Origin: Lumbricus rubellus
Taxonomy: Eukaryota > Annelida > Clitellata > Crassiclitellata > Lumbricidae
Assembly: GCA_945859605.1 (NCBI GenBank)
Contig: OX243816.1
Coordinates: forward strand, 648,540-712,539
DNA: 64,000 nt
Reading direction: 5' to 3'
The notes below the pieces were generated by a model. That model made no database searches, was not told where the DNA came from, and worked only from the letters and a program-made list of their open reading frames with translations. Below are positions 11,786-23,798 of the stretch, piece after piece. A program made the translations under genes and the position numbers. Each line of letters begins with the position of its first letter. Position 1 is the first letter of the stretch.

Positions 11786-12445
11786 CACCAATAAACTTCT
11801 AGAGCGCTACCGTACACGAAAGCCAATAATTTTATAGCTTATTCACGAGCGCCGCGTCGAGTCAAAACGATTGTCCGTAAGAGTAGTCTGAAGATGGTCC
11901 AGGTCGAGCAGGCTGCCATAGGATCAGAGGGGCGGGACAGCTACCAAGGCGGATGTCGTTGAGCCGGAAATTTGAAGGTGGGGGATCAGATGAGACAGGG
12001 TAAGAGTTTTTGAAAAGGTGTGACATCAATATTATTAATACAAATCAATCAATCAGAATTTATATAGGCCTAGCGCCCCTTAAAGACACTCCCGGCCGAG
12101 GTCGATCGAAAAACAGTCTTCAGCAGTTTGTAAAATTGAGAACTGTTTGAGAGGTGTCGCATAGTCAACGTCTCTTACTTAATAGGTGTAATGATCAAAT
12201 TGATCATCAAAGATTAAAATAATTAGGCCTACTGTCAGCTCGTTCCATCGTTGTTGGCGTTATAGTATCTTAACGCAAGAGGGAAGATATTAAATTTAAG
12301 TCACTCCTGGTGATGCAATGATTTTATTGACTTGGTCATTTTCTGATGACGTCATCAGTTTCTGAGCTCTAGTATCGACTTTCTTCCAGGACGTTATTTG
12401 GTTTATCGTCGCATTAATTGCGTAGAAAGTATTTGATTTTGCAAA
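11786..12445. other. Spacer before gene 2
   Basis: No gene is visible. A diverged tail of the GCGCC repeat (TTTATATAGGCCTAGCGCCCC) lies at about 12057-12085. Confidence 0.4.
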
Positions 12446-12524
12446 ATGCATTTTCTTCTGTCACGTTACTTTGCAGTTCTCGGAATTTGCGTTTTCTTGC
12501 CATGGGCTTCATCTTCTGTATTAG
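12446..12524 (+). CDS. Gene 2 exon 1 (signal peptide)
   Basis: ATG at 12446 opens 26 codons plus one base to the strong donor TTAG|GTAAGC. It encodes M-H-F-L-L-S-R-Y-F and a hydrophobic core ending A-S-S-S. Confidence 0.8.
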
Positions 12525-14679
12525 GTAAGCGCGTATCTTTAATAGCTCATTTGAAACGGGTCATTTTTCGTAGACACCCTTCGTGTTGGACTGCGGATCT
12601 ATGTTGGGGGCGTGGTCCTTGATTTTGTTCAAATGTAAATTTAACGATTGCGGAGTAGGGCAGTTGCATAAAGACGAAGTGTTGAATGTCTTGGTGACAA
12701 TATTTCAGAATGCCATGCATCCTCCGTTTACTTTATGCCTTCCGTGTACGCACTGCTCATGGTTTAGCTGGCTTCAAGCTCTACGATGTGGTACGATCTA
12801 CTACGCTGCCAAGTCTGCTTTATGCAGTTATGTCAATAAGCGGCTGATTGATTGATTGTTTGATTGATTGATTGTTTGATTGATTGATTTGATTGAATCC
12901 ACGTACTTTACAGATACAACTGAACCTTCCAAGACAATTCATCCAACCGAGGTCTTACCTAATGCAACAATTCATTCAACAGTTGCTCCAACAACGAGCG
13001 ATGTGACTCATACAACGAGCAACGTGACTCATACAACGAGCGATGTAACTCATACAACGAGCGATGTAACTCATACAACGGTTGTTCCGACAACGAGCAA
13101 TGTGACTCATACAACGAGCAACGTGACTCATACAACGGTGGTTCCGACAACGAGCAATGTGACTCATACAACAGTTGCTCCCACTTCAAGCCGTGCTCCA
13201 GTCACTAGCCATTCAACAGTAGAACCTACTGGTACAACGAATCATGGTGCAGCGAATGTGACAGGCCATGTGACAACGGCAAATGGTAGTACAGCAACAT
13301 TTGCTCCAACTGCCAACCACACTTCCGTGGGTGAGTGACGACGATGAGCTACGGCGGGAGATTTCAATGCGGCTTGTTTGCATTTGTGTTCTTCAGGGAA
13401 AAGCGCAATCATTGTGGGTAATGTAATCTAAATGTAATCTAAATGTAATGTAAATGTAATGTTAGCCACCACATTAGAAAGAGGCTGAGCAGTTCTCTTG
13501 CATTTCTCAGTACGACCCTATTCAACCAAACTGACTTTTCAGCCATGGCAAACTTGTGGAATATAAGCGGAGCTGTAGGATTGGGAGTGAGTGGAAATAA
13601 TGGAGAGAGAAAGAGAAATACAGAGACACAGACAGACGGACAAAGACAGACAAACAAAGAAAGACAGGCACAGACATACAGATGGAGAGAGACAGACAGA
13701 CAGACACAAACAGATAGAGAAAGACAGAGAGTGAGAGAGAAGCAGACAGAGGCACACACACACACACACATGCAGAGACAGCAAATCCGTCTAATTTTTT
13801 TGGGTCGTTTAAATCGTACGCAGTTGAAGTTCTGCACTTGAATAGTTTGGTTGACATTGTGACGACGAAATATTATTATTCGACGAATGTTGTTATTGTT
13901 GTCCGCATTCTCTACACGATCACAATGTTCGTTTGCATTATTATGCATGCAGCGTGGTGACTGCATGCACATGTTGGTGTGTTCAATCATCTGTCTAGAC
14001 ATTTAAGGAATGTTGATCGGACTACGCTTATCTGTGTAACATATAAGAGAGAGTTAGTGAGTGAGTGAGTGAGTGAGGAGTGGTGGTGGTGGAGGAGAGT
14101 TGATGTTGAAAAGTTGATGAATGTCTTGATGTTATTTTCACAACACATTGTAGAACTTTCAAAATATTGTAGGGTTAGAATTTGCTCTGTCTTTTAAAAG
14201 TGTCTTTAATTGGATCAGCCGAACACTTCATCCACGTCTTCATCCACATCTTCATCCACATCTTCATCCACGTCTTCATCCACAGTTGCTTTCTTCTCTA
14301 CCTTTGAAAAATCTGAGAATTTAATTTCGTTTCATTTAGAAAATCGTGAAACATTGAAACTTGAATCATCTAAAACTCTCGTTAGTTAATTGCTTTTCAC
14401 TTTGTATATCGATTGATGTCTCATGAATATGTATGAAGAGAAGGCTGTTGAATATTCATCTCTTCATTTGTCACAGTTTGCTTCCTTTTCGTTTGACGTT
14501 TAGCTTCAACGATCGTCATAACCACTCCATCTGGTGCCAAAAGTAGTCAGTTTGATCCAGCATCGTTCCTCGGTGGCATCGTTCTCATGCTCGGACTTTC
14601 CGTCATTGCGTTCATCGCTTACAGATGCTACAGAAACCGACGGTCGAGCACGCCACCGTATCGTGTCGTCGATGAGTGA
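12446..14679 (+). CDS. CD164/endolyn-like sialomucin, gene 2
   Basis: Three phase-1 exons (12446-12524, 12914-13330, 14504-14679) give 223 residues. Residues 1-22 form a signal peptide. The middle exon encodes a mucin domain with about ten copies of a 7-residue T-T-S-(N/D)-V-T-H unit; in the N version each unit creates an N-V-T glycosylation site. The last exon gives [12 protein letters not shown], a membrane helix to about residue 205, and a basic tail with P-Y-R-V-V, a YxxPhi motif near the end. Start, splice phases and layout match gene 1 and gene 3. As a family member it is expected to be a heavily O-glycosylated type I membrane protein of the endolysosomal and cell-surface system. Confidence 0.78.
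12855..12897. repeat. (GATT)n tract just upstream of exon 2
   Basis: Imperfect GATT/TTGATT repeats end about 15 bp before the exon 2 acceptor TTTACAG. LINE 3' ends elsewhere in the window finish in the same (TTGA)n array, so this may be the tail of a decayed insertion. Confidence 0.6.
12914..13330 (+). CDS. Gene 2 exon 2 (tandem mucin repeats)
   Basis: Acceptor TACTTTACAG and donor GTGG|GTGAGT bound 417 bp with phase 1 at both ends. From about 12995 to 13180 a 21-bp DNA repeat encodes the T-T-S-(N/D)-V-T-H units. Because the phase is symmetric, repeat number can change without altering the frame. Confidence 0.82.
13602..13778. repeat. GACA/GAGA-rich microsatellite
   Basis: Degenerate GACA, GAGA and CACA repeats lie in intron 2 of gene 2. 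Frames across it on either strand are low-complexity artefacts. Confidence 0.85.
14223..14283. repeat. 12-bp tandem repeat TCCAC(G/A)TCTTCA
   Basis: About five units lie in intron 2 of gene 2. One frame gives Thr/Ser, but that frame does not fit phase 1 at the nearest AG and has no donor, so I do not call it an exon. Confidence 0.75.
14504..14679 (+). CDS. Gene 2 exon 3 (transmembrane and tail)
   Basis: After the acceptor GACGTTTAG the phase-1 frame runs to TGA at 14677-14679. It holds the conserved [10 protein letters not shown] segment, the membrane helix, R-C-Y-R-N-R-R and the Y-R-V-V motif. Confidence 0.85.
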
Positions 14680-17167
14680 GAGAAAGATGACGATGGATGA
14701 TGACGACGACATCGTCCTACGCTGGATGATGATGATCAACTCCAGGTTACAACGATTGCGTCCTTTGCCAATGTTTTTATAACCGGATTTGAATCTTATC
14801 CTTCTCCTATTAAGTTTTAAGTTTAAATGTAGGTTTTAAGGTGAGGTGAAAATGTTTGAAGTTGCAAAGCTGAATTTTATTTTTCCTATGTTTTATAGTT
14901 CTTATCATGAATTTGTTGACATTGGTCTGTAGTCCAACGGGTTATTGAACAATAATTTCAGTCATTCCTGCTTACACTTAATCAGTACACAGTGCTCATC
15001 TTATGAAGCTACCGTCTCTATTCTCAACTGACTTCTTTCTGCCAGAGGATTTCCATGATATGGTCTCTGCATTCTCTCGCTCTGGTGAACTGTGAGCTTA
15101 CGAGTTTGAATGGACAATATGATTTAATTCTTTTTCAACTGATTGTAACTTGAAATTCATCTGTTTAAATGTCTTCATTTTACTAGACTTCTGGCTTTTG
15201 TGACCCATAGGATTTTTAAATTATGAATGTAATCACAGATTTATATAACCCATTACTTAACCCTTTAATGCCGAGATGGTAGTAAATGGTATGGGAAATC
15301 CTAAACCCTCTGGCATTAAAGGGTTAAGTAAAGATTCACCATTGGATGGAAATGACCAACGGCTGAGACTTCTCTTTACTACAGTTCAACTTCAAATGGC
15401 TGTGTGCTCGTCGCTTTGTACGACTCTATTATTATTTTTATTCTTAGATTTATTTCATTTTTTATACTATTTCCAATGAATTCTAACCCATTTCTTATTT
15501 TGTTTTCAGTTGAAAGAATGAGACACTGGAGTTGAAAGAGAAAGAGATATCTTGAGATTATTTGTCTTTCTGTTCTAACCCACAGCGCACGATTTCGGCC
15601 ATCTCTCAACAGCATTTGTTCGCAGCGCAAAATTATTAAATTGTGATTTTTTCATGCAATTGTACACAAATTTTCCTGAAAATGTTTTTAATGTTTTTCA
15701 TGAATTGATTTTAAGAAAAAAATGTTGATGCATCTAAGCTTTGGACCTTGTTTAATAAGTTGAGTGTACAACGGTGGCTTCTTCACCAAGCGAGATATTG
15801 AGATTTGTTTTTTTATGTTAGAAGCAGTTTGAAAGAAGTTTTCTTCCGTCATTTTTCTTCCTTGTGAGTCGTGTTTAAGATGTTTTAAATTACTGTTGAC
15901 TACTGTGTAAGGTTTTATTGTTGGATGGTTCTTGAAGATTTGTCTGACAGTTGGCCTCATTAATGTCTCTATTTACTCAGAGTGTATTCACTGATTGATT
16001 GGTGCTTAGTTGCAGCTGTGCTTTCATCCGTTCAAATTCTATTGCAAAGTGATAATAATAATACTGATTAAAACAGGTGACGTGGTAGGGTGTTGTTAAG
16101 TCGTCTTCTTTTAGAAGTGCATAAGTTTGATTAATGATATTTTATGTTTAAATTTATTGGACACTGATGAATTTGAGGTTGATATTATGAAATTGTAAGA
16201 TGCCACTACGGTGATGAATAAATTGTTTATATCAATCAAATTGAAGTTGAGTCTTTTTTTCATTAATCAATTGGCTTTTGGTCCTAATGCAATTGTCCCA
16301 TTAACACATTAGAAATGACTGACACCGTGCAGCTGCCCAGTCGATTTTCGTAGACTCGGCTCATCGTTAGAAGCATTGAAACTTTTTTGCTCTGATGAGA
16401 CTTGAATTGTTTGCGTTCAGTTAAACATTGCTGAACGAAATAAGAAATTATTTCTGGTTTTATGCTTTTCGCTTCATCGTCGTTATTGTTGTTGAGAAAT
16501 GAGTTTCTCAGTTTAAAGAGATTTTTATTAAAGACTTTGTTGTTGAATTTGACGAATTTTTAAAAACTTTGATCTGGAATTCGTTCCATTTTTTTGTCCG
16601 TTGATCTGCCGTTCAATTTTCTTTGATCTGACATTTTATATATAATTAATATTAATTATGTAGTTTGTTTAGAAACTGATCTTAAGACGTTCTGTTTGGA
16701 ATTTATTCCAGATTCTCTTAGGTCTTTGTTTTATTCAATTTTACCCAGTTGTTGTTAAATTCCGGATCTGTGTTCTTGTTTCAGGGTGAGAATGTTTTGG
16801 TGTCTGAACAGATTTTCTTTCTCGTTCCTTCATTTGTCTGTTTTAACGATGTTTTCAACGCTGTTTGGTTTTTATTCAGTTCGATCTGTGTTTCTTACAA
16901 ATGCTTTGGTCGTGCTTAATCTGCCTAAACCTCTTCAACTTTTGTATCTCTGTGAAGAATCTTTAACGAATAGATCTGCACATGTTGTTGTAAAGAAGTC
17001 TTCAGTCGATTTGATGTAATTGCTAATTAATGCTTTACTTATTTCTGTCAATATCTCGACAGACATTGCTTTTATTGTGAGCAGATCTTTCTTGGTCATA
17101 TATTAAACAACGTCATTTTTTATCTTATATTTGCGAGTGGCATAGATTCAAGGTAAAGGGTTTAAAC
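14680..17167. other. Gene-free spacer after gene 2
   Basis: AT-rich sequence with no supported gene. The only clear structure is the TTAA-bounded mini-element at 15257-15327. AATAAA occurs near 16215. Confidence 0.45.
15257..15327. mobile_element. 71-bp TTAA-flanked mini-MITE
   Basis: TTAACCCTTTAATGCC at the left and GGCATTAAAGGGTTAA at the right are perfect inverted copies including the TTAA ends. CCC..GGG termini with a TTAA target are typical of piggyBac-type elements. At 71 bp it is near the minimum size for two ends. Confidence 0.7.
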
Positions 17168-17505
17168 CAGCGGTTCCCAACCCGTGGCCCGCGGGCCAAA
17201 AGTGGCCCGCCGGGCCTCAAGAAATGGCCCTCCCTTTTAAAGAATTGACAAAAATATATGAACAAACTGACAATTTGGACACAATAGAACACAAAATTAT
17301 TTTCTGTTACAAATTATTTTATTTTGACGTCTATAAATAACGTCAAACATTCTATTTTGAATCAATTATAACAATTGTATATGCTTTTAGTTAATTAAAT
17401 TTAGCCCTGTGGCCCCCTAATGTCCTTCAACTAAGAAAAAGTGGCCCTCGTGTCATCCAACTTAGGAAAAGTGGCCATTGAGTCAAAAAAGGTTGGGAAC
17501 CACTG
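17168..17505. mobile_element. hAT-type MITE
   Basis: Ends are CAGCGGTTCCCAACC and GGTTGGGAACCACTG, flanked by the direct repeat GTTTAAAC (17160-17167 and 17506-17513). The C-A-G..C-T-G ends plus 8-bp duplication indicate the hAT superfamily. The interior repeats the word GTGGCCC and has no ORF. Confidence 0.92.
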
Positions 17506-17840
17506 GTTTAAACTGTGAATTCCATAATTCAGTTTTATTGCGACTTGAAGGAGTAACGAATGGATTGTAGGTTTTTTTGCGAAGCCATTGATTTGCTGAA
17601 TTCAGATTGAGAGTCCTACTTTAAAGGAGTTGAGGAGGAGGAGGAGGAGGAGGAGGAAGATTTTTCTATGAGGAAGAAGAGGATGAGATGGATATGATGA
17701 CGAAATCATCGTTGATGCGCATTTGTGTCTTTTACTTTGCTTTTAATTTCTGTCTTTTTCTCTAAGCGCAACGAAATGTTTCGAGCGCAAAACTTGGGTC
17801 TCAATACATATCGGTTTTTTCGTTGTTCATCGATGTTGCA

Positions 17841-17964
17841 GATTGAGTCTTGCTTTGTCTTGCTTTCTTTGTGCATACTAAGTAAAGTCTATCTTGTGTG
17901 TAGATTGAGTCTTACTTTGTCTTGCTTTCTTTGTGCATACTTAGTAAAGTCTATCTTGTGTGTA
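17841..17964. repeat. 62-bp tandem duplication
   Basis: Two copies of a 62-bp unit beginning GATTGAGTCTT(G/A)CTTTG lie head to tail with two or three differences. Confidence 0.9.
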
Positions 17965-18720
17965 GTGAAGTACATATGGTGGTACTTTCTATTCTGATAC
18001 TTAATACTAATTCTAATGAAGTACAATGTGGTACTTTATGTTCTGATACTGAAATGTGGCTTGGTTGCGATCCATGTAAATGTTCGCTGTGTTTTTTGGT
18101 CTGAAACTCTCTTTAATTTTTGTTTTGCACAGTTTTATTATTCAGTATTGCTGCAACTTTTTTGTGAAACAATTTTCTTCTCTGTACAATATATTGGTGT
18201 TATGCTGTGATTAACGGTTCATTTAAGTTGTTATGTTACAAGATAATTAATTGCAGATAATTAAGGATTGTATTGTTGAGATTGTTCTTGAAATTCTCGT
18301 TTAATCGTATAAATCTCTGCTGCTGTGTACAGTGAATAATTCAGCTGACCATTCATACGATGATCTGGATTGTTTTTCTATCGAGCGAAGGGACGTTTGA
18401 GAAGCCGTTCATCTGATGCGGGTTTATTCGTGTTGTAACAACTGATGTAAATGCGTTCTGTGACCAAATATATCAGTGCAGACACTTGTTATGCCTTGCA
18501 ACGGAAAGTGTTGGCATACCAGACATTTATAGTCTGAAATGTTTCTACTTCACTTTTCAGTGTTTCAGTTCTTTCTATGAATTCTTTTGTGCTGACATAA
18601 TCCGAGTCTTAACTTTGGGTTCTGTTCGTATGTCATTATGTCCACTCTATCCTCTTTTCCTATTTCTCTGACTTATAGTTGGCTCTCAACCCGGATTCTC
18701 CAAAGGATAAAAGACAAAGG

Positions 18721-18839
18721 CTTCCTTTGAAGTGACAGTCCTTCCTTTAAGTGACCGTCCTTCCTTTGAAGTGACAGTCCTTCCTTTGAAGTGACAGTCC
18801 TTCCTTTGAAGTGACAGTCCTTCCTTTGAAGTGACAGTT
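18721..18839. repeat. 20-bp tandem repeat, six copies
   Basis: CTTCCTTTGAAGTGACAGTC is repeated about six times with small variation. Frames reading it on the minus strand are not genes. Confidence 0.92.
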
Positions 18840-19676
18840 CTTGATCTGTGCATTTTATGAGATGTGATTGGTCGAAACATTCTGTCGAATGCAGTATAAT
18901 ACGCACGTTACATTCGTTGCAAATGTATTACGTTGAAGAAGTTCTGAGGAAGATAGATCTCTTAAATACATTGTTGCTTGTAAGTTGTTGACCTCCTCCT
19001 ATTGTATTGTGTAGAACTTGTGTTGAACTGCTGCTGCTGCTGCTGTGACAACCTCCAAACGACAAACGTGTTTTCTTCCTCATGATTCAACGTATAATTA
19101 TGATATTTACTCATGATGTAAAATGCAAGTAAAGTGTTTTCTCGCTCGTTTGTGTTGGATTTTGAATGTCATGAGTCATTGCATGATAATTACGTAACAC
19201 TGAAAATGAACGTTTTTGACCCACCCACCCTATAATATTTCAAATATTTCTGGGGAAAGTATTATCTTTGGGGAGGTGAGTTGTCTCTGGAGATGACTTG
19301 ACAACGAAATATATGATAATAATATGTAATGACGATGATATCGATGACGGTGATGATGATGACGATGACGACGAAGACCACGATGATGATGATGATGATT
19401 TGGTGGAGCCAGAATAGAATCGCGATAGATGTGTAATAAAGTTTGAAGAATTCGATTTCTAGTCTCGATTGGAAATAGGCAGAAGAAGAAGAGGATTAGA
19501 CCGAGGTAGAGCAAGATATGATGATGAGGGAGTAGACCAGGGCGGTTGGATGGTGAATAGCTGACGAATGTAAGATAGTTGAGAGTTTTAAAAAGGCGTA
19601 AGAGCTACTATTTTGTAATGGAAATTTCTGTTATTGCTAAGATTTGGCTCCCGACGTCTCACTTGACCGTCTAGCA

Positions 19677-20526
19677 CAGAGGTTCTCAACCTTTTTTCGC
19701 GCGCGACACACCTAAACTTGCAACCAAATTTCGCGACACACCATGCATACAATCGTCATGTGAATATCGTTACAAAATTAAATTAGGCTTAAGCCAGCTT
19801 AGCCTATATTTATGAGTTTTAGATTTAAAAATGGATAAATTGCCCATAGTCCAAACCACTAGCTCTGATAGCTCAAAGCAAAAAAAAATGGAATAAAGGT
19901 AGCTGAACACTATATACACTGAAACTAAGAAACGTCGAATAGGCCTAATTGTAGCATAAACTGGAAAACGCAGGCCTGCAGTATTTTTTTAGTTAAAAAA
20001 CGGGCCATTGGAACTTCTGGGTCCTTGGACTTTGTGCACCTTCCTTATAATTATAATGGTAAATTGTCGTGCTCTGAATACGCATGCAAACAACCTTTCC
20101 GCGTCATCAATTTTAGAATAGCAATTTTTTTCATGATAATTTCCCACGTTTTTTCGAAGGTTACAGCATTGGGTCAAATTTTCACCGGTGCGCTCGCTGA
20201 CGTCTTATAGGCCTACTGTAGTCTATGCCATGTAGGCCTACATAGGGAGTGCATGTGCATGTGCTTATAAGGCAAAAGTTGTGGCTGCTCCAGATTGAGA
20301 TCAAATGGAACAGATAAAGTCCTTCGAATAGCATATATATTCTCACAGCCTACGCCTGCCAAAGTGAACATATCAATGCAATGCAAGAACGACGGTTGTA
20401 TGTTGTGAGAAATCGCGACACACCAATTCTTCGCGACACACCAGCGACACACCACTTTTACGCGACACACCTCCGGTCGCTTCGCGACACACTAGTGTGT
20501 CGCGACACACCGGTTGAGAACCTCTG
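19677..20526. mobile_element. hAT-type element with GCGACACACC subterminal repeats
   Basis: Ends are CAGAGGTTCTCAACC and GGTTGAGAACCTCTG, flanked by GTCTAGCA (19669-19676 and 20527-20534). The word GCGACACACC or a close variant occurs about eight times, two near the left end and the rest in the last 120 bp. Such clustered motifs in hAT elements commonly bind transposase. No transposase frame remains. Confidence 0.92.
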
Positions 20527-20789
20527 GTCTAGCACACCAACAACTATAATATGAACAACTATCCAACAACCCAACATAATATTAATAGCATTCAATTTCG
20601 ACTTAATGTGTTCGATTGTTATCTGTACTCCGTTGAATCGTTTCTGTTCTTGAGAAAACAAGTCAGATTCAGATGTATTCAGATTCAGATTTAGTCAGAT
20701 TCAGATGTATTCAGATTCAGATGTATTCAGATTCAGATGGATTCAGATTCAGCTGAGATGAAGATGATTCCATAATATTATTATTATTA

Positions 20790-21278
20790 CTAGCTGAACC
20801 CGGCCACGCGTTGCTGTGGCTGAAAAAAGCCTCCCCTCCCTCCCCCTCTCCCTTCCCCCTTCCCCTCCCCCTCCCCCTCCCCTCCCTCTTCTCCCTCTCC
20901 CCTTCTCCCCCTTCCCCTCCCCCTCCCCTCCCCCTCCCTTTGCGATAGCGACGCGGATCACGCCATAAAACGCTTGAGCAAGAAGGCCGTAATGAAATGC
21001 GAAGGCCGTAATGAAATGCGCTAAAGAAATTTACGGAACAAACATGCCTGAATTGGTATGCAAGGCTTATTGACGGGCGTAGGCTATGTGTTGAAAACGG
21101 CGGAATTTGCAAAGTTGCTTTTTTAGCTTAAAAGATTGCGCTTTTTGCCAAAAAGCATTCTGCAAACCCGGCCGTGTTGGAACTAAACGTTTTGGTGAAG
21201 TTTCGAAAGCAATCAATGAAGAAAGTTCGGAGATCTTTCGTCAGGAGCCAAACGCGGTTAGATTTTTAAATATATAGA
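20790..21278 (-). mobile_element. Non-autonomous Helitron (minus)
   Basis: On the minus strand it starts TCTATATATTTAAAAATC and ends CGTGGCCGGGTTCAGCTAG between A and T. It shares with the element at 11174-11784 the terminal hairpin GCCAC..GTGGC, the purine/pyrimidine tract (here 20828-20940) and the overall layout. Confidence 0.73.
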
Positions 21279-23450
21279 TTAGTGTTTGATGACTTACAGA
21301 CATGATATTATATTATTTTCATATTTCAATACAGCAAAACAAATGTTCATTCATTTCAAGAGTTTTATATAGCTCCCTTCAGAAAGTTCACTCCAAGTCC
21401 AAACATGGTGTTACAAAAACCTTGTAAGACTGATAGTCCACCACAATTTTATGTTGTTTAATATTATGAGTTATGTGAGGTTAGCTGCGGAGGGCTGTTC
21501 CCTTCATTACTCTATGCTTAAGAGAGATTAGACTACCGGGTACTTTGAAGTTGATTCAAAAATTTTAAATATAGGCGTTTTGACGATTTGACTGATATTT
21601 TCAGTAGACGTAGACAATAAATTAGCACACATTCATCACAATCATGTTGGTCTATCATCATACTGTGATGTGATGGCGAGTGTGACTTTGCAATAGCATA
21701 TCTAGCCTAGACTTAGGCCTATATCTAGCGATTGTGAGTGTCCTGGAGTTGCAAAAGAAATCACACTAACTACAGAGCACATGGTTCATTGGTTGTTCTG
21801 CCTTTGACGAGGGGGGTGGGGGGATGGGGGGGGGCCAAGGGTGTCGTCTCACAATTATTTTAGGTCCAGATTTCGTAGACTGGCATAGAGAGGGCAGTGA
21901 CGAATAAAATGAAGGTTTCGTCAGTGTTGACTTCATTTTAAAATATTTACAGAGACCAGAAGAAGAATGATAATGGCCTTATAATAATAGTTTATAATAC
22001 CCTCGTAATAACCTAGCAAGCAATAGGACCAGCCTAATAAGAACCTGACAGTGATTAGGTCTGAGAAAATTTGCCTAATTTGCCTGGACCAGATCTGCTG
22101 CTTTCTCCTATCCTTGCTCCTCAGAAGTTGCTCTCCAAGTCTTCCTGAATGGAGCCGGACGAGACAAGTCGGTCATGGAAAGGAAACGACCCACGAAGAC
22201 TATAATAATTATATGGATGATGGATCGGGTGATGGAACCAAGGAGGTGGACCCTCGCCACCCACACGAACTCCTACTGTACATCCTGGAAACATTCACCC
22301 TTAGACCGGAAGTTGGAACGCTTCCGGAGAGGGGCACACAGGCGTACGGGAGATTTCAGCAGTGTGGGGGGGGTCAAAGATTGAACTTCTGCCCGAAAAA
22401 TACATCCGTGAAAAAGTTGACGAGCTTTTTTTAGTCGTTCGGGTCTGTGTTTGCCCGAAAAACCTGGCTTGCCCCGAAAGTTGACGACCTTTTTTTAGTC
22501 GTTCGTGTTTTTTGCCCGAAAAAACAACCAGACTTGCCCGAATTTGGGGGGCATTTGCCCCCCTCTGCACCCCCGCCTCGTACGTCTATGGGGACACACG
22601 TCGCCTTTTATGATGATAATCATCATTATGATATACTGTTACCTTGCCTGTCATATTAACTTGTTTGAACCTCCATCTTGAATCTGAACTCAGACTAAGT
22701 GAATCTAAGAAAAACTTTGGCGTCAATACTATTATACTGTACTCGCATGTCTATCGAGTTTGTTTTGACAGATCGCCAGCCAATGCCGTTTGGTTGGCTA
22801 TAATGCTTAAACAGGGCTAGCTAGGCCAAAGAAGAACTCTACTGATTACGATAATTTGCCGTTTAAGCTTATTGGCCTACAGTGTTGCCAGAAGAGGTCT
22901 ATAGGCCTATGCATGGCTTGAGAAAAGTTTTGCTGCTTACGAATAATGTGATCTCTGAAATGAACGAATTGAGAAACGAGGGAGGATGTTATCATTTTGA
23001 AATGATGAATTAAGTGACAGGTCAACTGAATGCCAGTGACTATGATGACGACGATGACATAATTACACAATAATTATTGTTCACGAAATTCACCGTGTTT
23101 ATTCACGTGAACTTTTGCTTTAGCCGATGACCAGCCAGCATCCAATCCCATGATCCTAGTCACCTCATCAAAGGTCTATTGCCTAAAGTTGGCCTGGGTT
23201 GTGTAGGCTATAATAATACTAAGTCTATCGTTATTATTAGAATGCGTAGGCCTATAGTCTATAGGCCTACATAGAGAGACGGATGATCGAAAGATTGAGA
23301 GTGACATACATGTAGGCCCTATATATTGTGTTTCAATGAGAATAATCAGTAGGCTACTGTAAGTTGTCGACAGAAGATCCGGTTGCAGCTCTGGGTTTCA
23401 ACAAAAGATTTTTCGTTCAATAATTTGAAATTTTACTTTCAAACATCATC
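21279..23450. other. No gene seen upstream of gene 3
   Basis: Contains a G-run at about 21810-21835. At about 22430-22600 a C-rich block ends CCCCCGCCTCGTACGTCTATG that looks like one terminus of a DNA element whose partner I cannot find. The frame at 22051-22434 shows no domain I recognise. Confidence 0.4.
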
Positions 23451-23562
23451 ATGTCGTCGTCTACTTCTAAATCTTCTTTTTTCGTGTTGCGTTCGTTCGC
23501 TGTTATCGGTGTTTTGTGGTTGCTTTCGGACACAGCGTTTTCTTATCCAATCGAAGTGACAG
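23451..23562 (+). CDS. Gene 3 exon 1 (signal peptide)
   Basis: ATG at 23451 opens 37 codons plus one base to GACAG|GTTCGA. The donor matches the weak form also used by exon 2 of gene 1. The hydrophobic core is V-I-G-V-L-W-L-L. Confidence 0.7.
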
Positions 23563-23713
23563 GTTCGACCACTGCTACAGTGCTACAGTGCAGTTTTCAA
23601 TTTTCACATTAAAAATACTTCAGAATAATAAATTGATGTCCTCTTATAACAATGCATTATAGCTTATTGTCGTTGTAGTCGCTCGTTTTGACATATTAAG
23701 CCTATTAGCCTAT

Positions 23714-23798
<85 letters not shown>

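Noticed and set aside
12976..13189. Cys/Ser-rich minus-strand frames over the mucin exon
   Set aside because: Shadows of the T-T-S-N-V-T-H repeat on the other strand.
20717..21112. Gly/Arg-rich frame on minus strand
   Set aside because: Reads the purine tract of the Helitron; low complexity.
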